Origin: Psococerastis gibbosa
Lineage: Eukaryota; Arthropoda; Insecta; Psocodea; Psocidae
Reading direction: 5' to 3'
Assembly (NCBI GenBank): GCA_963971405.1
Contig: OZ020484.1
Coordinates: forward strand, 24,614,001 to 24,678,000
DNA length: 64,000 nucleotides
Below the pieces are notes generated by a model, which made no database searches, had not been told where the DNA came from, and saw only the letters and a list, made by a program, of their open reading frames with translations. Made by a program: the position numbers and the translations under genes. This document shows positions 36,229 through 49,500 of the stretch, piece after piece; the stretch's first letter is position 1; every line of letters starts with the position of its first letter.

Positions 36229-37390
36229 CGATTGGCAGGCTATGAGTAAAACTGACATGTGTTGTATCTCGAAGTTGTCCAGTACGTCTGGTCCGCTCAA
36301 CTCCGATGAATGTGAAGGTAACCGAGATAAGCAATCTGCGTTGCCGTGTTCTGCTGACTTCCTGTATTTAATGTTAAAACTGAAATTTTGCAGAAATAAC
36401 GCGTAATGCAGTAAACGTGTAGCACATAACGGCGGTAGTTTCGCACTTTGTTTACCAAATATGTGCACCAACGGTTTGTGGTCCGTATATAATATAAATT
36501 CTCGTCCAATCAAGAAATGATGTAATTTCTCGACTGCATATTTGATACTGTAGGCTTCCTTATCTATTTGTGAATAGGCTTGCTGTGTTGTTGACAATTT
36601 CTTATGAATGTACATAATTGGTCTTTCAGAACCATCGGGAAATTAATGTTGAATCACAGCGCCTATTGCCGTAGGTGAGGCGTCACAACAGAGCGTCACT
36701 GGCAGCTCTGGGTTGTAAGTAGTCAGTACTCTATCAGATACTAACTCTTTCTTTAATTGTTGGAATGCCTTGTCGCATTTTCGTGTCCAATGTAGTTTCT
36801 TTCCTCTTGTTGCATCGTATAGAGGAGCGGCCATTGTCCCCATGTCCGGGAAAAACCTGCCGTAAAATTTAATTATGCCCAGAAATTATTTTAATTCTGT
36901 TATCGTAGTAGGAGTAGGCATAGAAGCTATTGCAGCTACTCTTTCTGGCGATTTTTGTATGCCATGTTCTGTAACAATGTGTCCCAAGTATTCGACTGAT
37001 TTCACAAACCATGAACATTTACCTACGTTCAAACGTTGTCTTGTAGACGTTTTAGTACCAACAGCAGCTTTTCTTTGAGCTCCTCCCTGGTCGCCGCGCC
37101 AAGGAAGAGGTCATCAAAAAATACAGCAATTTTCGGTATGCCTTGCACTACTTTGTCCATGAACTGTGTCCATATTACTGGAGCTGCTGCACAACCAAAC
37201 ATTAGGCGCTTAGGTCTTTATAAACCCATGTGGGTGTTTTATGCTTAAATTTGTGAGTTCATTGTACATGAATAATCCGCACAAATACGTATTGAATTTC
37301 CCTGTATGACAGGTACTATTGGAGTAGCATATTCACCGTACTGTACACTTTCTAAAACACCTTGCTGCACCATCCTGTTTATTAACATAA
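36229..37390 (-). pseudogene. Decayed Ty3/Gypsy pol fragment (RT and RNase H)
   Basis: Minus strand. In order: RT start (YATPIVPVIQ, near 37330), RT catalytic FFDD (near 37110), VEYLGHIVTEHGIQKSPERVA (near 36960), the RT-RNase H connection PLYDATRGKKLHWTRKCDKAF, then RNase H (LCCDASPTAIGAV, KEAYSIKYAVEKLHHFL, YTDHKPLVHIF) ending near GNADCLSRLP. Several frameshifts and stops break it (for example the stop near 36640 and one near 36890). I see no protease upstream, no integrase downstream and no LTR pair. Confidence 0.85.
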
Positions 37391-40300
37391 CATGGTAGGA
37401 CTTGTCCTGGTCACCTCCGAATTAGTCGTGTGACTTCACTGTTTCCCAAGTGGTTCGGAATCCACTATAATCAGGAGGTCCACTGTCCTATGGGCTGGCA
37501 TAGGACAGTCAAGTCGGAGTCGCTCTATGGGCCCAAATATGAGGCCTAAGTCGTTATTAACCCAACACTACTACTTGCATATATGTATGTACGTATACAA
37601 TAAGACTCATTATGTGGTGTTTTTCTTAAGCTGATAATTGTTTTAGAAGCAACTAATACTTTACCTTTATACTGTAAAACTAATATCCAGTTATTGTAAC
37701 TGGCAATTTCAATTTATAAAAATAAATTTACTGTACATTATACAATTGGTACTTATTAATTGTTATTTAAACTTAATATATTTGCATGAAGCCATCGGCA
37801 TAGCTTGAGGAAACACAGTGCTTCATGTTGGAATTTGACTTGCAAGAATAATATGTCAAAGTGGACAATCTGAACACTGCATTCGGCTGATGATACTTCG
37901 ACGGTATCAGTGGCTGTGCACATAATAGAGCCTACCAAAAAACCTATCAGAATGTGCAGAACACTAATTGTAGGTCAGATGGAAGTTGCTAAGTTTGTGT
38001 GGTTGTTGTTGATTGGCTACGCTATGGCGACGAATGATACTCGCACTAATACCTAGCGAAACAAAAATAGGACTTAGCTCAGGGGGCTGACACAGTTGCC
38101 AAAGCTAAGGAAAGGCATAACCAGAAGGATACAATGTGAAACCTCTGGCTATAGGTTACAAGCCGAAGGCTGCAGTAAGGGCTACCAAAAACAATAACAA
38201 AACTATTGTATACTGTATGAGTTTAAGGCCGGACTTATAAAGAAAACTAGCATACGCTATCGCAGACCTAAACCATATATACTGTGTTCCATAAGGAAAC
38301 ATTCATTATTTGTATGTGCGCTTATGAATAAACAAAAATAAAAAAATAGTTTTGATATTCTGTTTACAAAGTCAATAACCGGAAACTTAGGTACGGTATA
38401 GTCCTTCAATTAATATTTACAGACGTGCAGTATGTAGAGACCTATTAAGACTGTATTACCTACTTTTTTTACTGTGTAACTTTGGTTGGGCTATGGTAGG
38501 TACTTACAAAAAATGTTTGCACCCCCTCTATTTACGAATAATTTCATTACTGATTTTGAATCATGCCGGTACTTCCAAATAAAGTGCATTCTAAAAGCGT
38601 GGAATTCAAGAGTTAACTTCTCGAGGTTAATCTGTCATGGCCAACAACATCTTTCTTGTGAAGACACCTGAGATGAGAACTCTAAGGAGTCGGCATCTTC
38701 CCAGTCCCAGTATCACTATCCCGTTCAAGTCCACTAAATTTGTTACTCACAATTGTATCAGAATGGGTCACTGACTTCAGTTGAGAAATGGCCAACAACT
38801 AGTGTGAAACTAATGTGTACAGGTAGCCTACATTGGGTACGGTACCTAGGTAGGAGGTACTGGTAAATACGGACACTGAGAAAGGTCATGCATCTATAGT
38901 ATAGGCCTACGCTATAGGAATGTTGTTCACAACAAGCCTAACGTGGCACAGATACTGCGTCATTATATGAGTGTAATTTATTCCAGATTCGATCGTACCT
39001 ATATAAGAGACTCCAGCGGGCCTATACTATGGCGATTATTTTTAATCTTAACCTGGGATTAGAAATTTAAACATGATAAATTTAGAATGGAAAGTGCTGT
39101 TCAAAATTGGTTTCTTTACATTTTTAATCCCCAAGAATAAGCTAATACTAAACGGCATAGTAGGTCCACTGCAGTGGTTATGTTTCGTAGTATAAGTTTT
39201 TGCTTATTTGGTGGAGGCAATATATTATTATAATTATATTATCTTCCAGGTCACCGCTCGCCGCTCGGCCTCGCGGGCATGACACTGCCCCTGCCTGTGG
39301 CGGAAGCATATAATATGCTAACGTTGGTCGCTGCGGAAAAAAATTGCCCCGACCGGACTATCTGGTACCATTGGGCTGATGTTAGGGTCCAGTCAGCCCT
39401 TTGTTGTTTATTCCAGCAGTACGTTGCTATAGATTAATTTTGGAAGCTGTTTTACTTATAGTTGCGTATAACGGCCTTGCCTGCGTAGCCGAGGGATAGC
39501 CTGAGGTATTTTTGGAAAATGGACAGGTGGAAGGAGAATTTATAAGTAGAGATATTGTTTCCTCCACAGACTAATAAATTAGCCTATTTTTATTGCTAAA
39601 GTAAGCCTTGCCTACATATTCATAGAAAACTGTGAAGTATATAGGCCTATATACATACGAAAAACTTACTCTACAGTAGACGGTACCCATATATTGGCAA
39701 TAATTGCCTAATACGGCTAATAGCTACAAGAATTATTGCAGCTTGTAGCCAGATGGCCTGCAATAGGTGCGATAGCCTACCTATACTGCTATACATTACA
39801 CAGTAGGTACTTATTTATGTTTGCTGTAGGCTAATAAGCTTTTAACTTAAATAAAACGTGGGCTACGTAGGCTATAATTTTGTATTTTTATAGGCCTATC
39901 AATCTAAACTTCCTGGATCTGCTTACTATTTTTACCCGGATTAATCGTCCTACTGTGTATTATTCCGCTAAGGTTTTATGTAACAGTACTAGTCCTGCTT
40001 GCACCAAGGAGACTACACACAAAACAGTCACATGGCCCCATGGGGTACCTACAGTATATTTATACACTTTCCGGGCTAGAAATACGCCATCAAGCAAATG
40101 AGTCACTGGTATATCAGCATGTCCTATTTAAATTATTCACAGCCACTAAATAAATCGTTCTTATAAAACATTATAGCCTATCCTTCGTGCGCACTGGCAC
40201 GGTAAATAATTCTGCAAAAATGTCAGCACGGGCCATATTGGTTCCATTTATACTTTACTTAGTAGGCACAAAGCTTTCATCATCGATGATCGAAACGGAA

Positions 40301-40540
40301 GAGATTTCAATGGATTTAGACTAAATATATGTTTTGTGGTTCCAAAAAAGTTTTTTGTTTTTATTATTTTTTTTTAACGAAATGTCAGCCTTTCCATTGA
40401 TTTTTGGGCTAACTATCGATGGATTTTTGTGAAATTCTGGGTGCACATTCACAAAATTCATGTCTCGGTACCGGTACCTATTTTTTATTTTATTTTGCCT
40501 ATCTCCAGTTTGGGGATTTACGCTCCGAAAACGGTTAAAA
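37391..40540. other. Gene-poor intergenic DNA
   Basis: AT-rich, with frequent TAGGCCTA-type words. Apart from the small TIR element at 39017 and a weak dispersed block near 38020-38130 that resembles 54600-54730 (shared AAAAATAGGACTTA), I see nothing I can name. The open frames are short and without domains. Confidence 0.55.
39017..39174. mobile_element. Short TIR element P, copy 1
   Basis: Ends GCGGGCCTATACTATGGCGA and CATAGTAGGTCCACTGC. The inner sequence (AACCTGGGATTAGAAATTTA, TTTAGAATGGAAAGTG) matches 46135-46289. No coding; MITE-like. Confidence 0.75.
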
Positions 40541-41790
40541 ATATTGGTGGTTGTCTGTACCGGTAAGTCGGTTGTATAAAGTCGGTTAACGGACGATAGT
40601 TTAACGTGACAACGCCTAAATAAACTTAATTAACTAATTAACTTAAAATACTTAAATAATATAGGTATATGGCTGGAAAGAGAAAGAAATGTGGGAAAGC
40701 CCTTAAGTAGTTTGAATTTTTTATATAGGCTTAGAAGAGGCCTATTTTTTGTTGAAAATCGTGCGCACCCCCTGACGTTTCACGCACCCCATGCCAAACC
40801 CCTAGCTTAGGCACCACAAATATAGCATAGCCTGGAAGAGGAAGAATAGACGAAGGCATGGGTATAATTTTAATTAATATAGGCCTTCCACATCAGCCCA
40901 AAAAATTGCTTTAAACCCGCCCATGCAATTAAAATGGGATTGCTGGAAATGCGTCCATTTTTTACAAATTTTGTGTTCCACTCGTGTTTAAGGGGTAAAG
41001 GGGTGAATTTGAAAATACGTATTTTACTCGTTTGAAACCTTAATTCATACTGCTACTAATGAGACATTAAAAATTCATTTCGGTTGAAAATTGTAGGCTG
41101 TGGATTTTTTTACTCTATGCATGTAAATTCAAAAGTACCCTTTGAACCTGTTTTCCGCCGAAACACGGATGGCTTATACACTCACCTGACCCTGAACGAA
41201 GAGACGGATAGTAAAACTGAATATATATGTCTAGAAAGAGTAAGAAAGGTGGCAGAGAACTAAAGTATAGTTTGAAGTTTTCAAATTGATATTATCACCC
41301 CCAAAAACGCGGCCGAAGAAGGCCTATTTTGGATGAAAATCGGCAAAATCTGGCCAAATTTGGGCGCATCTCCTCACGTTTCCAACCCCCAAAGTCAAAC
41401 CCCTTGCCATATCACGACAAATATAGCATGGCCTGAAAGAGGAAGAATATACGAAGACATCATGGGTATAATTTAAATGGAGATAGAGACCTTCTACACC
41501 TGCTTTAAACCCGCGGTACAGACCCGCGTTACGGATGAATCACCCATGACGTCACACTTTTCGTAGATAAATAAATAAGGACTTTTTTGTTCTATTACTA
41601 AGCCAACCTAGCGGAGTTAGAGCTATAAAGCCCTCTCATACACTGAACTAGGAAGGCCAGGGACCGCCTGCTATACATGCCCTCCGAAGCATGGCCAGAA
41701 AATGTAGGTAATGCACATACGCCTAGTGTTCCAGCCAGCGCTAATCGATTTATTAGACGGTTGCCACGTCAAAAATGTTTTTCTAAAAAA
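40541..41790 (+). repeat. Dispersed repeat family R, longest copy
   Basis: Contains two related modules. The first (40553-40910) and third (41374-41790) match 29256-29735; the middle (40980-41340) matches 48830-49170 (GTGAATTTGAAAATA, GAAACCTTAATT, GTCTATGCATGTAA-like, GACGGATAGTA). Interrupted at 41567 by a SINE. Low coding potential. Confidence 0.7.
41567..41709 (-). mobile_element. SINE family I, headless copy
   Basis: Carries the tail and body but stops at AAAATGTAG, so the tRNA-like head is missing. It interrupts family R: flanking CTTTTCGTA and GCACATACGCCTAGTGTTCC correspond to the uninterrupted CTTTTCGTACATGCACCTAG at 29660. Confidence 0.8.
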
Positions 41791-42974
41791 CGGCCCAACA
41801 ATTTTTTTTTGAAATTCGGAATAAGTCGTAATCAAAAATGCTCGTAGTGCATATCTTTTTACCTCTGCTGAAACCTTCTTGGAATAAAGACTATTCTGTT
41901 TAAAAACTTCAATCACGTGATCACATTTAAAGTAGGTTACATATAGGCTAGGTGACAATGATGTAGGAACTATTTCAGGCTTAGGAAAATGTTGTACTTA
42001 ATTAATATTAGGAGAAGGGTCATGCCCATGACACATTGACAATCATTGACATCTCTCTCCTCACATTTTATCCTTTAAATTTGGTTTATATTGGCTAGTT
42101 TACGTTACTAACATAGGCAACATCCATGCATAAGCTATAGCAAGATCAAATCAAATTTTAATATATCCCAAATACAGTACGGTATACAGTTATACAATTT
42201 AAAAAAACATTTCCCTATGGGCTAGGCCCGTTCTAGAGTGGATATATAGTATGTTTTCTAAGAGGTACCTACGAAGTACTATTCACTTTGCAAGGCATTT
42301 CCAACTCTTTAAGTCACAACTATATTGCATGAAAGACTATTATTATTTACATTCTAAAGAGTCTGTCAGACAGTTGCACTGCTTCGTCAGAAAAGTTTAT
42401 ATTGAATTTTAATAGCCTATTAGTATTAATAACAGGTACCTCATTTTCCAATTAATAAGAGAAAGTGTTTGTTACAGTAAGTAGAACAGTTTGGAATTAA
42501 AGCTACCCTGCAAGTAAATATTTTATGAATCTACATATATAGTATGCAGGATTTAAGTTATTAAAAAAATGAAATAAGACGTACTATCTGAAACTCCAAA
42601 ATATTTTGCCGCCAAATGGTTGTGTTGGCGTACACAATATTATTTTATTATTCATGAGTTCATGTTGGTCAAGCTGTTTTTTTATTTGAATTTTTATTTT
42701 TTAAATGGCGATGATACCTTAAAAACAAACAGGGGTAAGCTGCCGTTTTTAATTTTTATTAATATTATTCATTACTAAATTTTACAAGTGCAAATCAATA
42801 TCTGACTGAAATACCGAATACTGAAACTATCTCTTATCTTGAAGTGTACCAGAGCATCTAGATGCCATTAAAAGACTTCCTTATTCTCAATGCCGATTGC
42901 CATATAGGGTAGCTGCTGTGACTGCCTAACAATCAACCTCTGAGGTTTCTGCCTAGGAAGATTCATTCTAAAGA

Positions 42975-45900
42975 ATGGCCGAACAAAGGAAAAATTTGAG
43001 ATCTGAAGACGAGGAAAATGAAGAACCTGAAAAAAAGTAAGTTTTTGTAGACTTGAGACTTAAATATTCATTCTATGATTCAGACGGTTTATTTTAACTT
43101 GACTTCCAAGTCGTAATATCTAACTGAGACTTTATTCACATTTAAGCATTTCTACGAGGCCTCGTATATAGAATGTGAGAAATTAACATTTTTGATAATA
43201 CGTGTTACGAGGCTACCAAATTTGGTATATGTTCCCATTTGCTACCCCGCCTGTAGACAAAGTGAGACGTAAATTCAAGTAAAGCGGAAGATATTTAAAC
43301 TTGCCATATGCGAGACAATACACATTTTAAGCAGGGATTGTTTTATTTGCATGCCTCTGACATGTTCAATCTATTAAAAATGTTCATTGCAAGCAATAGA
43401 AAAGCACGCCTTGCTACCAATACAAAAAGTCGCCATAAAATGGGATGTAAGCAAATAAATATTCATTATTATTTCATAAATGGGTTTTAAGCTAACAACT
43501 AAACGATGTATATGGTAACCCACCCAATTAGGTGATTTTATTAGGGGCGCCATATCTAAAGTGAACAGTTACCCAAAATTTAAAAATCTTCATAATTTTG
43601 TTAAGTATAGCTACGCCTTACTTATTTCGCCGTGTTTCACTTTCTCCTTAAGTCCCCTAATGAATATTATTATTAATTGTTCAATTAGTACCTATTTGCA
43701 ATCCAACGCCGAGTGCCAACCCCTCATAGGGGATGAGGCGTGGTAATTATTAACAACGGGTACAATAAAATGAATGAACATACTCTGCATTGTATCTGGA
43801 TAATACATGCGTACACCCTCTTCAATTGATAACTGAGGAAAAAAGTCATTCGTTGCTTCCTAATTTCACAAATGAATACACTAAATAAAGTATTTATTTA
43901 ACCTTCAGTGAATTACAAATAGGAAAATCGCAAGTAACTTTCTAATTTGCATGCAACTTCCACAAAGTACAGAAAGTATTGTATGTGCGTGAGTTTCCAG
44001 CGTTCCGAATACCGTATGAAATTTTTACCAATGCCACAGTTCACTAGTGAAGTGAATATATTATAATCACGCAAATACTGCATAGGCTATATTGTGCATG
44101 GTGAGTTTGTGACCACTTTCTACCAGCTCTCAAGGAATTTTCACATTGAAGCCTTAGTGGAGTTTCATACCAAATGATGACAATTATTTTTCAAGACCTA
44201 ACTTTGAACCTGCGCCTTAAGATACACGTTTAACTAAATAATTTTCATTAAGTTTTGGCTTTGTTTTATATTGTTAGCAGCCATAACTATAGAGCGACGG
44301 CTCTTTACTCTGCCCTAAATGAAATCTGCATTTATTTTGATACATGCACATGTAATACTGTCACACTGTCGTTGTACTGTTGTGTGCTTATTTCCTCATT
44401 GATTAGGTCCTGCAAGTCCCCCTTTCAGTTCGCCAATCATTCAATCGAATGATATTTTATTTTTTAACTACTTAAGTTATTAAATTGTTTACTTGATTTA
44501 AAAATTCCCCATAGTAACCGCGAAAAACTGTAGTGTACGAGACGTGTAGTGTAAATAAATATTGAGACACCCTCATGTTACACACTAAAATATTTTTTGC
44601 CATGGTTGAAATCTAAATGAATAGATTACTCCGACGTGTTTATGTACAACTCCAGCAGGCCTACTATGCCGTTTAGTATGAACTTATTCTTGGGGGTTAT
44701 AAATGTAAACAAAACAATTTTGAAAACACCTACCATTCTCAAATTTTCTTGTTTACATTTTTATCCCAGGTTAAGGTTAAAAATAATCGCCATGGTTGGT
44801 CCGTTTACCGAAAACTAACAAAGAATTGAAAGTGAAATTTGAATTCTTGCAGGCAATGCATTCCATCGACCTCAAGCAATGCCCAAACAATACCTGCGTC
44901 TCCGCCTCGGTTCGTTTCTCTGGAAGAACTCATGACAGCCGCAAAGGGGATGACAAACATGAGCTTAGCTCATGAGATTGCTGTGAACAAGGACTTCAAA
45001 CTTGAAAAGAATGTGCCTTCAAATAGGTAATCAATCATAAAATTCACTGGGTTAAGCATTGATTAAATTTAGGAGTGTTACCATCCCGTAGAAATGTGTT
45101 TATTTTCAAAGCTGAGGAAACTTTTGCATATGTTTCTGCCAAAACGTGTAAACCCCGACAACTTTGTACCTATTTTTTTCTGTTAAAAACTTCTCCCGGA
45201 GGTGGCCGGACCCGTTGTTGGAGTTCTTTCAATACGTCTAGGAGTGTAAAAATGTGTAACCAGTAGACCCTCCTATTTGCAATTATTAAATCTTCCTCAG
45301 TAAAATTTAATCCTTACTGCTATCCAATTGCGCAATATGTGCAGTTATAATATGAATCTTGGTAGAAAAAATCCAAACCTTGCTGCAATTAAAATGCGTA
45401 AAACCCCAAAGTTTGAGGCATATTTTTTTCCAGACGTTTTCCCCCAGGAGAGACACCCTGGTTTATGCGTATACGAATCTTCGTCTATTGCGTAAAATCC
45501 CACTGTTTCGCGCCTATTTTATCTTATTTATTTTTCCCAGGGCCCCACTGTATATAAGGTTTAAAAAAAGGCTATTAGTTACTTAAAACTTAAAAGTTAC
45601 ACAGTTTATAATTTTAATGCATTCATACGAGTATTGTACTGCTGACTGAAAAATGCAGTTTAAAATAAATTTATAACTAGAATTTAAGCGTCAACCATAA
45701 GTCAACAGCTACACATGAACAATAAGTCCCAGCATCCAACATTGCGTCGTATTCTTCTTTCCTATTATATTGTTTAATTCTGATGAAACTTCAATGATCA
45801 GTTTAGAGAAAATGGTTAAAGAAACAATGCACAAGGCGTTTTGGGATTTGTTGCGGGAAGAGCTAGAGCGGTCGCCACCTTTGTACAACCTTTCTTTTAC

Positions 45901-46496
45901 GCTTCTGGAGGAAGTCAAGTCCAACCTTTCGAATCTACTATTACCGCAACATAGTCGCTTAAGAGAGCAGATTAATCAAGTGCTGGATATTGATCTCATT
46001 AAGCAGCAGGCCGAAAAGGGAGTGTTGGACTTTCAGGTGAGTACTCGCATTAAGTGTGACGAAGTTTGAATGTTAACGACAGGTAACAGACACCAACATA
46101 ATACGAGGTCTGGATCTTAAATGACTTAAATCTACTGCGGGCCTACTATGGCGATTATGTTTCACCTTACCCTGGGATTGAAATTGTAAACAAGATAATT
46201 TTAGAATGGAAAGTGTTAATCTAAATTGTTTTGTTTATATGTATAACCCCAAGAGTAAGTCATTACTAAACGGCATAGTAGGCCCGCAGAAGAACGGTAA
46301 AAGTCTCTTCTTCCCCCTACTTAATGGTTTTGAACCTTGAGGCCACACGGGATTTATATAAAGCCAACTATTTAAATGTAAACCGGCAACACTAGCATGA
46401 GCACACATATTATACTTTGAAGGAACTAAGAGAAAATATAAAAGCTGTATGCGTATCATAGGGCCAGGTTTAACTTAAGTTTAAGACGCATTGACT

Positions 46497-46531
<35 letters not shown>

Positions 46532-49500
46532 GTAAATGATTTATAATACTATTCAATATGGGAACTCATCAGGGAGCAGGTTATGCTCTAAGGCACCCGC
46601 CAGCTATGGACACCGCACATTACAAATGCACCGCCTTATTTCTGGGACCTAGAGTCTTTAATATGCTCCCTGTCGAGATACAGCGAGCTTCGAGTAGGGA
46701 AAAATTTAAAAAAAAATATGGAAAAATTAAAATAGTTTTTAATATCTGAAGAGGTTGGTGAACAAATGATCAAAAAAAATTAAAAATTTGAATTAGGGTA
46801 CAGTATAAGCTAAATTAAGTTAAGGTTTTGGGCTATATGGGCTTACGGTCATCGCCGTCAATGATGTTCTGCCGGAAATTTATTTATTTTATCTTATATG
46901 TTTTTGTCAAATTTCTGGTCAATACACAATTATTATTATTATATAGAATGATTCACTTGATTTAGGCAAGTCCTAATTTCGGGCTGTGCATAGTGGCCCT
47001 TATTTATATTACATAGTAGAGGCTTTTACTTTGAAGAACGACATCAAAAGGGAAAACTATGATAAAGGGAAGAAACTGTTTTTATGGACGACAAAAGCGA
47101 TGCATGCCAAGTTAATTTTTATATTTCCAGGAGTATGCACAATTTGTGACTTCTGTGATGGGTAAAATGTGTGCACCTGTCCGAGATGAGAAGATAGCTG
47201 AGTTAACCAAGACCACTGACATTGTGCCTCTTTTCCGTGGAATTCTTGAGACTTTAGACCTTATGAGAATTGATATGGCTAATTTTACTATTGACCTTAT
47301 GAGGCCACACATTGTGGCGAACAGTGTAGCCTACGAGAAGGAAAAATTTGCTGAATTTCTTAAATTTAAAGACGGTAAGTATTTTTTATAATCTTGAATT
47401 ATTCCCCTAGTATCAGATTTTTCAAAATTTATTTTAATATTAACGAAAGAACGATACCTTAAGGAGCCTGAGGACTGGTAGAGAATCTTCTTGACCACTG
47501 CTCTATTTGAAATGTTGTGGTCAGTAACATACACGGCTTTTCTTTACTTGTGAAGGTAAGTTACCAAATAGGGTTGGGTGGACTCAGGCCCGGCTGAATG
47601 TTTATTTCTTTTTTGTTGGGTTTCGAACCTCTACCATTCGGCTTATAGTCCAATTTTCTACCAACTGTAATATTGAGTAAATGGGCGCACAATAGTTAGT
47701 TTCTATAAAATCGCGGGACTTAAGTGGCTGCCTTACTCGCTTAGTGGACGGGGTGGGGTGCCCCTGGACAAAAGAGAGCTCAGCCCTCTCTGGAGACATT
47801 GTGGTTAGTGAAGGGTTTTTTAAATTAATTTTCATTCAGAGAAAGATCTCTCACATGTGGTAACGATAGAGAAAATGTCGAACTGTTTATCAACCGGCGT
47901 TGATGGAGGTAGGCTGCTGACTGTATAAACCTTTATACCCCATTCGACAATGAAATAAAAGAAATAATGTGTATTTTGTTATTTTTATTTTTAAATGTTT
48001 TATGCTGTACTTTTTTGTTATATAATATTATAATATGAATTTGATTATGTTTTGTCCAATTTGGTGCCCCTAGGCGATGTGGCGCCCGGGGTGGACACCC
48101 CCCCCCCTCCCCGCCACCCTCGTTACGCTACTGACTGTGCCTATTAGAAAATCGTATATTTTTTATAGATGGGCTTGCATTAACCAGAAAATGGCTCCTG
48201 AAACATGTGTCAGTAGTAAATTTAGAAGACCCAACAACCGACACTAAGAAAAATATTGACTGTGTAGTTAACCATGCTTATCTGGATTTAGCTCAGTGGA
48301 ACATTTCTGAACCTCTTCCGGAGGTAAGGCTTCTACTGTATTAGATGTGTTCGCTTGATAGGAAATTCTCACAGATACTAGCTTAAATTTGTGTTGTGGA
48401 GGAAATCTCGGGTTGACAACAATGAGCGTGGGAGCCCAGAAGGGCAACGGGACTGTCAAATAAAAGAAATCCCTTTCGGCTCCGGCCGAACAGGTGTAGG
48501 GAGATTGCAGAGTGCAGACCCCGCTTCGTGGTATTGTGCTCAATACTCTGTATAACATTTGCATTTTATTTGACTTTTAGGTCTGTTTGCAAATAAATGA
48601 TTATTTATTTATTTATATCATATTGCAGAACACATTTCGCACAAGCGCCGACCCCGCTTATTCTCGATGATACGCTATGCATGCATATGAATATATGGCT
48701 GGAAAGAGTATCGAAGGTAGTAAAAAATTAAATTAGTGTGGCTTTTTAAAATTGATAGTAAGACTCCCTAAAACGTTGTGTTCCGCTCGTGTTTAAGGGG
48801 GGAAGGGTTGATAGTAAGACTCCCTAAAACGTTGTGTTCCGCTCGTGTTTAAGGGGGGAAGGGGTGAATTTGACAAAATATATTTATACTCGGTTGAAAC
48901 CTTAATTTATAATGCTTCTAAATAGGCATTAACTATTCATGTCGGTTGAAAATTGCAAGCTGTGGAATATTTCTTAGTCTATGCATGTAATGCGAAACGT
49001 ACCATTTCACAATGTTTTTTGCCAAGACACGGATTGCTTCCTAACTCACCTGTGCCCAACCCAAAAGACGGATAGTAGAACTGATTATATGGCTGGAAAG
49101 AGTAAGATAGGTGGAAAAGAACGAAAGTAGTTTGAATTTTGAAAATTGATATTAATACCCCAAAAACGCCTATTTTCGTAAAAATCGGCAAAAGTAGTCC
49201 AACCTGTGACCTGGGTCCTGACTCTTAGATCATACTACTACTACTACTAGTTAATCAATTAAAAGTTATTTTGCTTGAATTAGCGTATAGGCTTACCAAT
49301 TACTGCCGATGTGTTCATATTAATTGCATGAAAGTGACAATCGAGTATACTATATGTAGCCTAACACAACTGTGTTATTGATGACGTAGGCTACACCAGA
49401 CGCGCAGTGCCTAAACAGAACAATAGGTATTTTGTCGTCGTTGACAAAGTCCTGTATACAGAAATTATAAACTTAAGTAGAAAGCAAAATAAAAATCAAC

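Noticed and set aside
36229-37390. Intact Ty3/Gypsy element or virus-like element with envelope
   Set aside because: Only broken RT and RNase H are present; no LTR pair, protease, integrase or envelope.
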